The notes under the pieces were generated by a model. It was not told where the DNA came from and did not search any database. It worked only from the letters and a program-made list of their open reading frames with translations. A DNA stretch of 32,280 nt. Source: Clostridiales bacterium (GTDB lineage Bacteria; Bacillota; Sulfobacillia; Sulfobacillales; Sulfobacillaceae). Below, piece by piece: positions 1-9,006 of the stretch. The stretch lies in contig DAHXNH010000393.1 of NCBI GenBank assembly GCA_027365485.1, positions 1 to 32,280 on the forward strand, in the 5' to 3' direction. Position numbers and translations under genes: made by a program. Every line of letters begins with the position of its first letter. Positions within the stretch are counted from its first letter, which is position 1.

Positions 1-140
1 ATGAGTCAGGTGGGACCCTGCCAATAGAGAACATAGAGTAAAATTGGTGGCTACAGCTCTCCGAAAAGGCCGTAATGCGCCCAAAAGTGGCGAAAAGTGC
101 GGCGCGTTACCTGCTACCTGACTTATCTGGGGATGCATGT
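1..140. repeat. MITE-like repeat, left end cut by the window edge
   Basis: The right end, 110-140, is one copy of a motif of about 31 bp ending in ATGCATGT. The same motif occurs at 27846-27876 (27 of 31 bases identical by eye) and, reversed, at 31386-31416 (25 of 31). Positions 1-13 (ATGAGTCAGGTGG) are the inverse of 114-126 (CTACCTGACTTAT) with two mismatches, so this may be a short element with inverted ends. The outermost part of the left end would lie outside the window. No coding sequence is visible inside. The MITE reading is inference. Confidence 0.4.
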
Positions 141-174
141 CCGACGAACCTAAGCTAACTCCATCATGCCGCTC

Positions 175-500
175 CTAACTCACATGCGATGCCAAGAACC
201 CCAACACCGCCATGACCACGGTCACCCAGATATTCACCCGAAACCCTAACTTCTGTTTGATCTTCCCGATCTCATGCTCGACTCCGCTCAGTCGACGATC
301 GAGCCAACCTATACGATGATCTACTCCCGCAAAGCGTAGATTCATTTCCTCAAACCTTTCGTCGATTCGCTCAAACCGCCGGTCCATTTGGTCCAATCGT
401 CGACCCCTTGGTCTAATCGTCCGTCCAAGTATGTCCTCTGGTCAGCAAATCGCTCGCCGATGATAGTGGCCAATTGCTGAATCTGCTGGCTAACAACCAC
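175..500 (-). pseudogene. Small coiled-coil protein with C-terminal membrane anchor, frameshifted
   Basis: Two minus-strand reading frames join into one plausible protein. The upstream part contains QQIQQLATIIGERFADQRTY and the downstream part contains RRLDQMDRRFERIDERFEEM, followed by more heptad-like charged repeats and a single hydrophobic segment (IWVTVVMAVLGFLASHV) at the C-terminus. The frame changes at a GGGG run near 403-408, where one extra G would restore continuity. The layout is that of short XhlA-like or methyl-accepting-like coiled-coil proteins with a tail anchor, but no family can be named. The 5' end is uncertain: GTG at 500 is a candidate without a clear ribosome binding site. 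A sequencing error in the G run would make this an intact gene. Confidence 0.45.
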
Positions 501-597
501 CCAGCAAACATCCGGCACTGCAACTGCGTCCGCTGCACCGCCTCCATTTTGTGCTTCATCCAGGAACTGGCTTCCCCTCCTGGCCGTCATCACCATC

Positions 598-900
598 TCG
601 TCTCTACAAAATCATCGACCACAGGCGGTTGCTACCCTGCCCCTTGGTCGCCCAAGGCTATATGGTCTTTTTATTTTAGCGGGCTCGAGGGTCGACGAAA
701 ACAACTATCGTACGACTGGTATCGACAACACCACTATCCGGCTGGATTGTATGCAACCAAAGTGTCTGACGTTGCCTCGAGTCTTCACTGGGTTTCGGCG
801 ACCCTCTAGACAGCTACAAGAATTCCCCACAAAATGGCATCAAGGCGTTGATATCTATGGCGTTCTCTGCTCGACTCGCGGGTAAGGTGCAGCGAACGTA
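598..900. other. Non-coding stretch before rmuC
   Basis: I see no recognisable gene, repeat or strong promoter in this stretch. An open frame on the plus strand (474-809) has no ribosome binding site and reads as antisense to the coiled-coil remnant at its start, so I do not treat it as a gene. Confidence 0.4.
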
Positions 901-916
901 GGAAGAGGGATTACAG

Positions 917-2398
917 GTGTTACTTGACGTATTGGTTTCGATATCCTTGCTATGCAATCTGGTGGTGATCGGACTACTGATCACGGGCAGACTCTCCGGC
1001 CAAGTAAAAGAGGCGATCCAGGCCCAACAGACGGCATTGGAGAGAGGGCAGGAACAACTAGCCAGTACGGTGCGAGAATCGCTGGCGGAAGCCCGAAAGG
1101 AATCGATGGCCACCGCACAAATGGCTCGGGAAGAAATGTCCTCAAACTTTAGAGGCTGGTCGGAGGCTGTCGGTCGGTCTATCGAAACACAATTGCAGAG
1201 TCTAAATCAAACTCAAAAGGCAACCGCTGACAACCTGCTTCGTGTCGGCGAAGCACAGGCTCAAAGATTTGCCGCCTTTGCCCAAGAACAAATGAACTCT
1301 CAGGCCGCTCATGACCATCATACCGTGGCTGCAGTGAACGAAGCATCCTTACAGCAAAAGTCAGTCCTCGACTCGTTTCAACAGCAGTTAGCGCAACTGA
1401 CTACGATGAACGAGCAGAAATTGGACAGAGTGCGTCAAACGGTAGAGACTAAACTGGGCGAAATTCGGCAGGACACGACAACCAAACTCGAACAGATGCG
1501 AGCTACCGTCGATGAGAAGTTGCATCAAACATTAGAACAGCGACTGGGTGAGTCATTCAAGATGGTCAGCGAGCGCTTAGAGCAAGTCCAACGGGGCTTG
1601 GGCGAAATGCAGACCCTGGCATCAGGGGTCGGCGACCTCAAAAAGGTGTTAACCAACGTCAAAACGCGAGGCACGTTAGGCGAAATTCAACTCGATAGCC
1701 TCCTCGTCCAGACTTTGAGCCATGACCAATATCAAAAAAACGTGGCGGTTTCCTCTAAATCGCTGGAACGAGTTGATTTCGCCATCCGACTTCCGGGGCA
1801 AAGCCTGAAGGATGAACCCGTATGGCTGCCCATCGATGCCAAATTTCCACTAGAGGACTATCAGCGTCTCCTAGCCGCCGAGGATCAAGGAGACCTCGAA
1901 GATGCGGCCGTCGCCGCCCGTCTTTTAGAACAGCGCATACGCACGGAGGCTAAAAGCATCCGCGACAAGTATATCCATCCTCCCGAAACCACCGATTTTG
2001 CCTTGATGTTTCTCCCCATCGAAAGTCTGTATGCCGAGGTCCTCCGCCGAACGGGTCTATGGGAGGAGTTGCAGCGCGAATACCATATTATCGTCACTGG
2101 GCCAACCACCATTAGTGCCATCTTAAATAGTTTTCAAATGGGGTTTCGCACTCTTGCCATCGAACAGCGGTCCAGTGAGGTCTGGAAATTGTTAGGGGGG
2201 GTGAAGACCGAATTTGGCAAGTTCGGCGATATCCTGGAAAAGACCCAAAAGAAGCTACAGGAAGCCAGCAACACGATTGATAGCGCATCCGTGCGATCGC
2301 GGGCAATTGAACGCCGACTCCGAAACGTCGAGGCCTTACCCCAAGACCACGTTTCACCCGCCATAGAGGAGGATATTCCAGCGGTGTTGGAAGAGTAA
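917..2398 (+). CDS. rmuC: RmuC family DNA recombination protein
   Basis: The 493-residue product matches RmuC in length and order. It has an N-terminal membrane helix (about residues 4-24, LVSISLLCNLVVIGLLI), a long Gln/Glu-rich coiled coil (about 30-240), then the RmuC nuclease-like core with GTLGEIQLDSLLVQTL near 255 and the hallmark LPIDAKFPLEDYQRL near 303, followed by FLPIESLYAEVL. RmuC proteins are predicted endonuclease-fold proteins that limit inversions and recombination between short inverted repeats; the biochemical activity is poorly defined. The start is GTG at 917, chosen because GGAAGAGGG lies 7 nt upstream. It stands alone, with a large non-coding region upstream and the convergent DUF4012 gene downstream. 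Confidence 0.93.
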   Translation: MLLDVLVSISLLCNLVVIGLLITGRLSGQVKEAIQAQQTALERGQEQLASTVRESLAEARKESMATAQMAREEMSSNFRGWSEAVGRSIETQLQSLNQTQKATADNLLRVGEAQAQRFAAFAQEQMNSQAAHDHHTVAAVNEASLQQKSVLDSFQQQLAQLTTMNEQKLDRVRQTVETKLGEIRQDTTTKLEQMRATVDEKLHQTLEQRLGESFKMVSERLEQVQRGLGEMQTLASGVGDLKKVLTNVKTRGTLGEIQLDSLLVQTLSHDQYQKNVAVSSKSLERVDFAIRLPGQSLKDEPVWLPIDAKFPLEDYQRLLAAEDQGDLEDAAVAARLLEQRIRTEAKSIRDKYIHPPETTDFALMFLPIESLYAEVLRRTGLWEELQREYHIIVTGPTTISAILNSFQMGFRTLAIEQRSSEVWKLLGGVKTEFGKFGDILEKTQKKLQEASNTIDSASVRSRAIERRLRNVEALPQDHVSPAIEEDIPAVLEE

Positions 2399-2606
2399 CG
2401 ATCCTGACCTAAATTCCAGTGGATGGCCTCGGGCTTGAAGATCCGACCCCAGCCCAGGCAATTCATGGCGGTTCCTAGCCGAAGTTTCGGGCTTCGCAAG
2501 CCGTGCCGGTTGCCCTCCGTTTCTCTACCCGGGGACGCGCCGATCGCGCCAAGCTCAGTTCGATAACGAAGTCATTATCTCGTTTGAGTCACCCATTGGC
2601 GAACGC

Positions 2607-4439
2607 CTAAGGCAAAGTCAGATGAAGCGTCCGCGTCTGGTAATAGGTGGTGTGCAATGTGCCGTCGTTCACCGTCACCGTCTGACCAAAAACTCCCGGT
2701 TGCTTTTGGATCAAAATCTTCCGCGGGTTCGTGCCTTTGGGCAAGGTATAGACGATGGTTTCGTTTGCGGTGGTTGGAGGCACGCTCAGTGACGTTCGAG
2801 CAGGGATATCTAGACGCATCCCGAACACCGTTTTATTCACGCTTTGGTTCACCCCGACCCGAATCTTGCTTCCTGGCATAACCGTGGCCGAAATCAGATG
2901 AGAGCCCTTGGGAACATAAACGTCATTCCAACCGGTATAGGGCACGACCAGCCATCCATGGGCCACCGCTGGCATCGTCCAATGAATCTTGGTGGTTTCT
3001 TCAATCCTTCCGTTGGCGATGGGCTTGAGCGTGGTAGCAATGCTGGTTTGTAAGAAAAAATTATCCTTATGCGCTCCGAGATTATCATTAACGACGGACA
3101 AATAGTCGCCGTCAACCGTACGCGGCACCTCGCCCGATGCTCCCCAGCGCACTGCCAAACGTTCTTGAGCCGAGTTGTTGAAGTACACCGCCATGTGACT
3201 CTCAGCTACTCCCGCTTCCAAAGTGGACAAGAGGCCGACCAACTTACTCCCAGAAGCGTGCAAAAATCGGACGCGCAGCTCATTGAGCAAAGTCCCTAAA
3301 AACGCCTTACTCTGCGCCTGAGTCGTGCCCAAACGCTCAGCCACATATTCCATCGCCTCATTGGCATGCGCAGCCGTAATCCGTTGATTGCCATACGCGG
3401 TCCCCAAATGAAGGGTTCCGGTCTTTTCAATCAAACTGTCAGCCAGCCAACTGTCCACAAACACTACCCCGTCAATGGGCAGATGGTGAGGTACCGAATC
3501 ATAAAAACGCTCGATCACTCGTGCATTAGTCGGCATATTGGGCAAAATGGCCGCATCGCGTACGCCCCAGTAGGTCAATTTCGGCCAAAAATTATTAATC
3601 GGCCAAGGGGTAGGGGGATGATACTGAATCTTACGCTGAAGGACGGAAATCGCTTGCACGTGGGCGTGTTCGAGCACTCCATCTTTCAAATTTAAATATC
3701 CATAGGCGGTAATGAACCCTCCGCCGGCGCGGAGTTCCCCGCTATTTTCCAAAATTAGAAGATAGCGGGCGGGATGAGGAATGCCCAACATCTGACTCAC
3801 CAACCCACGGTTCTTTACCATGGCGCCTAAAATGCTGGTACCTATGGCAATCTCGGGGCGATAGCGTTCGACCGAAGACATAGCGTCTAAGCGTTTGGGC
3901 AACCTTGCAAAGTTTACTGCCGCAAGCGCCCGATCGGCTGCTCGAACGTTAGGCAAGGCCCGACTGAGCCCAGTCCAAAGACTAGGCAAATGCGCCAACA
4001 CATTTTCCAACCCTGCCGTTTTCGTGTGAGACTCACGCCTGTTTAAAATAGGGCGGAGTTCCGGAGCCACATCATTGGCTGCCAGCACTAAGTCATATCC
4101 CGCATCGGCCAGATGCTTCATGTCACCGAAGCTTGGTCCCACTCCGGGAATCCAGGCTAAATAACTCAAACGATCTAGGGCCCCGTGCGCCCCGACTATC
4201 ATTTTGGTGGTCGCTGGCAACTGCGCCATCAGTTGGGTATATCGCTTATCCGCGAGATCGCCTCGAACCGTATGATCCAAGCTCTCTAAGTGGGGCAACG
4301 CATTCACTAACGTCAACACGGGTCCGAGACCGAAAAAATAGATCACGCCAGCGCCAGCCACCCCGGCCGCCCACCAAGGAGAGACGCGGCCGATTGGCCA
4401 GACTTTTGAAGGTTTTTCGGTTCGTCGTTTCACTGCCAT
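2607..4439 (-). CDS. DUF4012 domain membrane-anchored protein
   Basis: The product of about 610 residues has a basic cytoplasmic N-terminus, one membrane helix (WWAAGVAGAGVIYFFGLGPV, about residues 21-40) and a long outside region. The segment YLLILENSGELRAGGGFITA is the diagnostic core of DUF4012, a family common in Gram-positive bacteria and Chloroflexi, often near cell-envelope or polysaccharide genes, with no assigned reaction. The open frame extends 33 codons further upstream, but ATG at 4439 is preceded by GAAGGA at a 9-nt spacing, so I use that start. The gene ends with TAG. It faces rmuC tail to tail and is not in an operon. A role in surface polymer or cell-wall handling is only a guess from family context. 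Confidence 0.85.
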   Translation of the reverse strand: MAVKRRTEKPSKVWPIGRVSPWWAAGVAGAGVIYFFGLGPVLTLVNALPHLESLDHTVRGDLADKRYTQLMAQLPATTKMIVGAHGALDRLSYLAWIPGVGPSFGDMKHLADAGYDLVLAANDVAPELRPILNRRESHTKTAGLENVLAHLPSLWTGLSRALPNVRAADRALAAVNFARLPKRLDAMSSVERYRPEIAIGTSILGAMVKNRGLVSQMLGIPHPARYLLILENSGELRAGGGFITAYGYLNLKDGVLEHAHVQAISVLQRKIQYHPPTPWPINNFWPKLTYWGVRDAAILPNMPTNARVIERFYDSVPHHLPIDGVVFVDSWLADSLIEKTGTLHLGTAYGNQRITAAHANEAMEYVAERLGTTQAQSKAFLGTLLNELRVRFLHASGSKLVGLLSTLEAGVAESHMAVYFNNSAQERLAVRWGASGEVPRTVDGDYLSVVNDNLGAHKDNFFLQTSIATTLKPIANGRIEETTKIHWTMPAVAHGWLVVPYTGWNDVYVPKGSHLISATVMPGSKIRVGVNQSVNKTVFGMRLDIPARTSLSVPPTTANETIVYTLPKGTNPRKILIQKQPGVFGQTVTVNDGTLHTTYYQTRTLHLTLP

Positions 4440-4758
4440 GGCGATCGGTCCTTCGTATGAGCCAACACTGCGTCGACCAAGCCCCCGCTTGAGCCCAGTA
4501 CTTTCCGGAAAATAAGTCTTCGACAATCGGGCTGCCAATCCCTGCCCCCGAATGCCTGTACTTTCAGGCCGAGGATTAAATCAGGGTCGCCCTTGAGCAC
4601 CCAACATTTCGGGCCTACATTACCGCCGAGCACCACCGGATTGCCCCCATTGAAAAGAAGGGGAGTCTTCTTTCATCGTATTCGATGGCCGCCTTCGCTG
4701 CATTTGCTTTCCTTATTATTCTCTCTCTATTTTCCATCGCAAGCAAATCGAGTAAGCC

Positions 4759-4790
4759 GATGGTTCGATGGTTCGATGGTTCGATGGTTC
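4759..4790. repeat. Tandem repeat, GATGGTTC x4
   Basis: Four exact, uninterrupted copies of the 8-mer GATGGTTC occupy 32 bp, preceded by CC and followed by CATGAATAAC. Such perfect short arrays are prone to slippage. It lies upstream of the divergent DUF4012 gene and is not inside any coding frame. Confidence 0.9.
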
Positions 4791-4802
4791 CATGAATAAC
4801 CC

Positions 4803-4866
4803 GTAGCTCAGACAGGTGGCTAGGGGGCTTTGAATTTCGATTAAGCGTTAACCCACCTGTTGCTAC
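4803..4866. repeat. Interrupted inverted repeat
   Basis: ACAGGTGG (4812-4819) pairs with CCACCTGT (4853-4860), and the flanking GTAGC (4803-4807) pairs with GCTAC (4862-4866). Together they give a bulged stem of about 13 bp over a 33-nt loop. No T-tract follows it, so it is not a standard terminator. Confidence 0.5.
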
Positions 4867-5144
4867 CTTGGATTAAACACTAGGGGAGTTTTCACAAATG
4901 ATCCAGAGAATAGTCCACACCTTTGTGTTGATTCTAATCGGGGGGGCATTGCACACCGCGAATGGGCCATCAACTCTTAGAGGTCCGCTTCTGGCCGCAT
5001 CTCATCGGATCGCCTGGTCCTCCCAATCCAATCTAACGAACCCCTTTTGTCATGGTTGGGGACAAACAACTCCAACAATCTGGCGATCCAAATTCCCCAT
5101 TTCTTGTGGTTTTTTCGTGGAGACCCGGGCATAGAGGATACCAC

Positions 5145-5173
5145 GGGTGTCCAGCGAAGGACTCTGGACACCC
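5145..5173. repeat. Hairpin with 10-bp perfect arms
   Basis: GGGTGTCCAG (5145-5154) and CTGGACACCC (5164-5173) form a perfect stem with a 9-nt loop. There is no U-rich tail on either strand, so a terminator role is not supported. Confidence 0.55.
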
Positions 5174-5681
5174 TCGTGCATCAGGGCGTGTAAGTCCGCC
5201 ACCCGCCGATCTATCACCGGTAACCATGATACCCTATGGTAAAAGGCAATCGCATATTTATTGTAAGCAGTTTAAACCTCCGCTAGCGTATCATTCGGGG
5301 AATGCGTCCCCTTGCTATCGGACCATTGCGTACGAACTAGGGCAGAGATGTTTTAGTTCCGGGTTCGAATCCACCAGCCGGTAGTCCCTTAACGATCGGG
5401 GACTCCTTCTCTAATCGACTGCACAGAATTCAGCGTTGTCCTCGGCACTAAAGATCTGATAAGATCAACATTCCATGAATTCGAGCGCCTTAGCCTTTTT
5501 CAGCTAATGCCGAGTTTCGATTGTTTAGACTCGAATCCATCATCGCGTGACGGACTTTTTCCTTCTAAGACCGATTCTCGAAAGATGCGGTACAATCAAA
5601 CCACAAATCGTTGGTGCCAGAGGTAATGGTGGCTAAGCACACCCCAATCGCGGTCACGGCGACAGAGAGGGGCCAGTCATC

Positions 5682-6284
5682 ATCAGCGAACAATCCGTCT
5701 ACGAAGACGAAACCTTTGACGACTGGGACGGTGAGGAACAGGTTTTTCGTGGAGTCCGTTTTGTTCGTTGCCGCTTGGTCTCCAGTTTTTGGAAAAACAC
5801 CCAGATCCATCACTGCCAGTTTGTTCAATGCGACTTGACCAGTGCCGAATTCCAAGGAGCCGCGGTCCAAGAGTCGGCTTTTCTCAATTGTCGCCTCAGT
5901 CGTTCCTCGTGGTTTGGTGCCGACCTCGAAGCTTGCAAATGGACAGGGTCAGGATTTGAATCCGCTGATCTCCGGGGTGCCCGCATTCGCGGAGGCGATT
6001 GGTCCTACGTCAACCTGCGCCAACAGGATCTTCGTCGCCAAGACTTCTCAGGCGCTCGGATGAAGCTGGTTGATTTATACGGCACCAATCTGGAGTCGGC
6101 CAATTTTCGAAACGCCGACCTCAGTCAAGCCAACTTAGCCCAGGCCAGGTTGAAAGGGACCGACTTTCGCGGCGCTCACATGGAGGGTGTCGACTTCCGC
6201 CAGGCCAACCTCACAGGGGCCCTTTTAACCAGCGACCAAGCCATCTTGGTGGCTCGCGCTTACGGTGCCCGCATCGACACGTGA
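5682..6284 (+). CDS. Pentapeptide-repeat protein, possible ATC start
   Basis: The frame encodes about 200 residues built of A(D/N)LxX-type pentapeptides, for example FESADLRGARIRGG, LESANFRNADLSQANLAQA and FRGAHMEGVDFRQANLTGA. These predict a right-handed quadrilateral beta helix like that of Qnr/MfpA-type proteins. Substrate or partner is unknown. The first conventional start codon in frame is TTG at 5775, but it lies inside repeat-like sequence (EQVFRGVRFVRCRL) that clearly belongs to the protein. The frame is open back to a TAA at 5634-5636 and holds no ATG, GTG or TTG there. AGAGAGGGG (5664-5672) lies 6-9 nt before ATC codons at 5679 and 5682, so a rare ATC start is my best choice. A sequence error in a true ATG is the main alternative. 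The gene converges on pabBC with only 3 bp between stop codons. Confidence 0.75.
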   Translation: MSEQSVYEDETFDDWDGEEQVFRGVRFVRCRLVSSFWKNTQIHHCQFVQCDLTSAEFQGAAVQESAFLNCRLSRSSWFGADLEACKWTGSGFESADLRGARIRGGDWSYVNLRQQDLRRQDFSGARMKLVDLYGTNLESANFRNADLSQANLAQARLKGTDFRGAHMEGVDFRQANLTGALLTSDQAILVARAYGARIDT

Positions 6285-6287
6285 GCC

Positions 6288-8036
6288 TTAGGCTGTCGCA
6301 TCTGTCTGAAGATCCACCGGAATCCACCCCTCTAGGCTGTTAATAAACCAGAGTTGGTCGGCCGCCTCTACCTCAGATCGAGTCAGCCGCGCCACCTTGA
6401 TCCATCCCCCATCCAACAGCCACTGGCGCATGGTTCCTGGCAATAGTCCACACTCAATCGGTGGAGTCCAAAGGGTGCCGTTCACCTCTGCGACCAGATT
6501 GCCGCGAGTAAACTCGGTGGCATAACCCTCATCATTCCACAGCAGATGATCGAAGAAAACGCTTTCGGGGGGATGCCAGTTGACATAGCGGGCCCGATTG
6601 TTGGTTTTATGAAAGAGCATGCGATCTTGGCTTGACACCGGCTCATGAGCCCAAGCGACACGGTGGTTGTCGGCAGGCGTCGGGTGCCAGGGGAATGCCT
6701 CGACGGCCACACCCCCCGCTGCATCCAGCAAAAGCCGGATGCGCCATCTGCCTTCAGTTAAGGCGCCTGCCGTGGCGTGTAACTTGGCCAACACCTGGGA
6801 TTCGGAGCAAGGTCGACCAAAATATTCCGCCGAGGCCTGAAGACGCGCTAAGTGCGCTTCGAGCAAAGCATACCGCCCCTGCTCCAAGCGCATGGTTTCT
6901 AAGAGATCCATCCCGCTGGCAGACCACTGAGCCGAAATAAGGAACTGTGATTTGGTTTGAACTTCCGCATATTCTAAGAACTCGTTCGAGTCGGCGGTAA
7001 TCCCGCCACCGGCAGAAAACTCAGCCCAACCCCGACTGCGGTCTATGGTCAGCGTTCGAATGGCCACATTAAAGACCGCGTTGCCATCAGGACTGACGTA
7101 CCCCAGAGTACCGCAGTAAATTCCGCGCGGACTCCCTTCTATCTCTCGAATGATCCGCATCGTGCTCGCTTTGGGGGCTCCGGTGATCGACCCACAAGGG
7201 AAAAGAGCGGTCATCACGTCGCGCCATGTCCGATCGGAAGGAAGGTCGGCAGTCACCGTCGAGGTCATGGAATAAAGCGTGGGATATCGTTCCATCCGAA
7301 AGAGGTCTTGGGTTGCCACCGAACCGGTAGCCGCCACCTTACCTAGGTCATTGCGAATCAGATCGACGATCATCACGTTTTCCGCGCGATCCTTGGCCGA
7401 CTCTTGAAGGGCCCGCATTTGCGCTTCATCTTCGGCCGAAAAGCGCCCTCGCCCTATCGTCCCCTTCATGGGACGGCATAAAATGCGCCCGTCGTCTACG
7501 CGAAAGAAAAGCTCGGGAGATGCGGAAATGAGCGAAAACTCTTCCCATTCGGCATAGGCCCCATAGCGGCCTTGCTGAGCCGCCTGCAACTGTCGATAAA
7601 GCGCGCGGGCATCCCCCCAAAACTCGGCTTTTATGCGCGTGCTGTAATTTACCTGGTAGGTTTGACCCTGGCTAATCGCATCCTGGATGGCCAAAAATGC
7701 CTGGTGGTATGCCGAACGAGGAGTCAAAATCCGCCAGTCCCCCAAAGCCGAGGGCCCGGGCTCGTCCCCCGGCCAGTCCACCGGCTCTGGGCTAGAAAAC
7801 AAGCCAAACACCACTAGCGGCAACCGTCCCGGCTCGTGGGTCACCAGGCCAGGATCAAAACCGGAAGCGGCCTCATAAGACACGAAGCCCGCCGCCCAAG
7901 CACCGCAAGCGACCGCTTGCTCAACCGCTGCCAGGCAATCTTGGACCTCGCTCGCCTGATTCGCCACCAAGATCCGTTGCGGCCGACGAAAGATTTGCGG
8001 CTGCGCCCCCTCTAAAAAGTCAAAATGGAAAAACAT
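6288..8036 (-). CDS. pabBC: Aminodeoxychorismate synthase I / lyase fusion (PabB-PabC)
   Basis: The 582-residue protein joins two folate-pathway enzymes. The PabB part (about residues 1-365) makes 4-amino-4-deoxychorismate from chorismate and amide nitrogen. It has PMKGT at 189-193, where Lys distinguishes PabB from anthranilate synthase, plus VDLIRNDLG at 224-232, GSITGAPK at 282-289 and GGGITADS at 343-350. The PabC part (about 375-582) is a PLP lyase that releases pyruvate to give 4-aminobenzoate, with the Schiff-base lysine in FHKTNNRARY (Lys477) and EFTRGN downstream. The ATG at 8036 has a weak GAGG 7 nt upstream. It follows the UxaA-like gene by 22 bp on the same strand, so it is probably read as the last gene of the pectin operon even though its job is unrelated. 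No pabA is in the window. Confidence 0.93.
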   Translation of the reverse strand: MFFHFDFLEGAQPQIFRRPQRILVANQASEVQDCLAAVEQAVACGAWAAGFVSYEAASGFDPGLVTHEPGRLPLVVFGLFSSPEPVDWPGDEPGPSALGDWRILTPRSAYHQAFLAIQDAISQGQTYQVNYSTRIKAEFWGDARALYRQLQAAQQGRYGAYAEWEEFSLISASPELFFRVDDGRILCRPMKGTIGRGRFSAEDEAQMRALQESAKDRAENVMIVDLIRNDLGKVAATGSVATQDLFRMERYPTLYSMTSTVTADLPSDRTWRDVMTALFPCGSITGAPKASTMRIIREIEGSPRGIYCGTLGYVSPDGNAVFNVAIRTLTIDRSRGWAEFSAGGGITADSNEFLEYAEVQTKSQFLISAQWSASGMDLLETMRLEQGRYALLEAHLARLQASAEYFGRPCSESQVLAKLHATAGALTEGRWRIRLLLDAAGGVAVEAFPWHPTPADNHRVAWAHEPVSSQDRMLFHKTNNRARYVNWHPPESVFFDHLLWNDEGYATEFTRGNLVAEVNGTLWTPPIECGLLPGTMRQWLLDGGWIKVARLTRSEVEAADQLWFINSLEGWIPVDLQTDATA

Positions 8037-8058
8037 CAGAAGGCCTCACACGCTGCCG

Positions 8059-8955
8059 TCATAATGTGGGGCCCAGCCGTGCGATGGCAAACATATCCCC
8101 ACCAAATTGTTCGGATACCGCCTCGGTCCCATTGCATACGGCCTCCACGTAATCTAACCACTGCTCTGGCCTGCGATCGTCGATCCATCCATCCAAATCA
8201 TCGGTTAAGATCGACCGCAGCGCGGGATCGACGCCCAAGCGGATGACTGGAGCGATCGGATGACCGCCCAGATGCTGCAAGTCGCCCAGGGCTAACAGCA
8301 AATGACAGCCTCCAGCGACTAACCCGGTTAAACTGGCGGCTTCGCCCCCTATGGCCGGCATCCACCCCTCATGGCTCCCCTCATCTAGAGGCTCTGCATA
8401 GGCCAGTGCTTGCCCGGGCCCTTCACGGCCCTCAGGCACTGCCCAAATCAATCGAGCTCCCGCCTGCCGAAGGGCATCCACCAAATGCTGCCCAGGCCCC
8501 CCCATAGCCTCCCAAGACGCCAGTCCGATCACGAGCCGATCCATGCCCACCGTAATCCTTTGTTCGGACTGCTCCGGAGCCTCTAAAGCTTCTCGTACTT
8601 TGGCTTCTGTTTTCTGCATGCCCCCGGTCGCCTGAATCAAAATCGCTTGCGCTGACCGTCCTCGCTGCCGAATGCCTTCGGCGACTTCTTGGGCTGGCCC
8701 ACCTTCGCAGCCCAAGCCCACCACCACCACGCGTTCGACGTTTGGATGCGCTCCAATCCCAATCAACGTATTGCGTGTTTGCTCTTTGTCGCTACCGACT
8801 TGAGCGCATCCCAGGGGATGTTCTACCGTTTTCCCGCGGACGACGGATTCGACCGCTCGTTTGGCCGCCTGGGTCGAACAGACCACCGAAGGCAAGGCCA
8901 ATCGCCAGCGCCGAATGCCCACCTGACCGTTCTCCACCGAATAGGCTTGGATCAT
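8059..8955 (-). CDS. Divergent UxaA-family protein retaining the Cys motifs
   Basis: The 298-residue chain resembles the second domain of altronate/galactarate dehydratases (UxaA/GarD): LPSVVCSTQA at 21-30, HPLGCAQVG at 46-54 with Cys50, and VVVVGLGCEGG at 76-86 with Cys83. The C-terminal half aligns only loosely with the UxaA C-terminal domain and lacks the TECGGSDACSG-type segment. The neighbouring 390-residue chain (10188-11360) shows the reverse pattern, so the two may be complementary subunits of one dehydratase. The ATG at 8955 has AAAGGA 9 nt upstream. It lies 51 bp after the FAH-SAF gene and 22 bp before pabBC. It could also be a degenerate regulatory or scaffolding subunit; the substrate is not shown by sequence. 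Confidence 0.7.
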   Translation of the reverse strand: MIQAYSVENGQVGIRRWRLALPSVVCSTQAAKRAVESVVRGKTVEHPLGCAQVGSDKEQTRNTLIGIGAHPNVERVVVVGLGCEGGPAQEVAEGIRQRGRSAQAILIQATGGMQKTEAKVREALEAPEQSEQRITVGMDRLVIGLASWEAMGGPGQHLVDALRQAGARLIWAVPEGREGPGQALAYAEPLDEGSHEGWMPAIGGEAASLTGLVAGGCHLLLALGDLQHLGGHPIAPVIRLGVDPALRSILTDDLDGWIDDRRPEQWLDYVEAVCNGTEAVSEQFGGDMFAIARLGPTL

Positions 8956-9006
8956 CTTGCACGTTCCTTTCGTTTAACATACCGCACTCGGCGGTCGCAA
9001 TCTCCT

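Larger units (their letters stand above)
4440..5663. other. Non-coding, repeat-bearing region of about 1.2 kb
   Basis: No gene is supported here. Short open frames on both strands lack ribosome binding sites and protein-like composition. The region holds a perfect 4-fold tandem 8-mer (4759-4790), an interrupted inverted repeat (4803-4866), a 10-bp-arm hairpin (5145-5173) and a 6-bp-arm hairpin (5383-5404). Isolated tRNA-like fragments near 4800 and 5355 do not fold into a tRNA. The DUF4012 promoter must lie in its left part, but I cannot place it. Confidence 0.5.

Noticed and set aside
474-809. Plus-strand open frame of 111 residues
   Set aside because: It begins antisense to the coiled-coil remnant, lacks a ribosome binding site and resembles no family.
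4800-4866. CCGTAGCTCAG resembling the 5' part of a tRNA
   Set aside because: The rest of the sequence does not give an anticodon or T arm; the stretch is better described as an interrupted inverted repeat.
5355-5378. T-arm-like GGGTTCGAATCC, suggesting a tRNA gene
   Set aside because: The flanking bases do not form a T stem (only two pairs), and no acceptor, D or anticodon arm can be folded around it.
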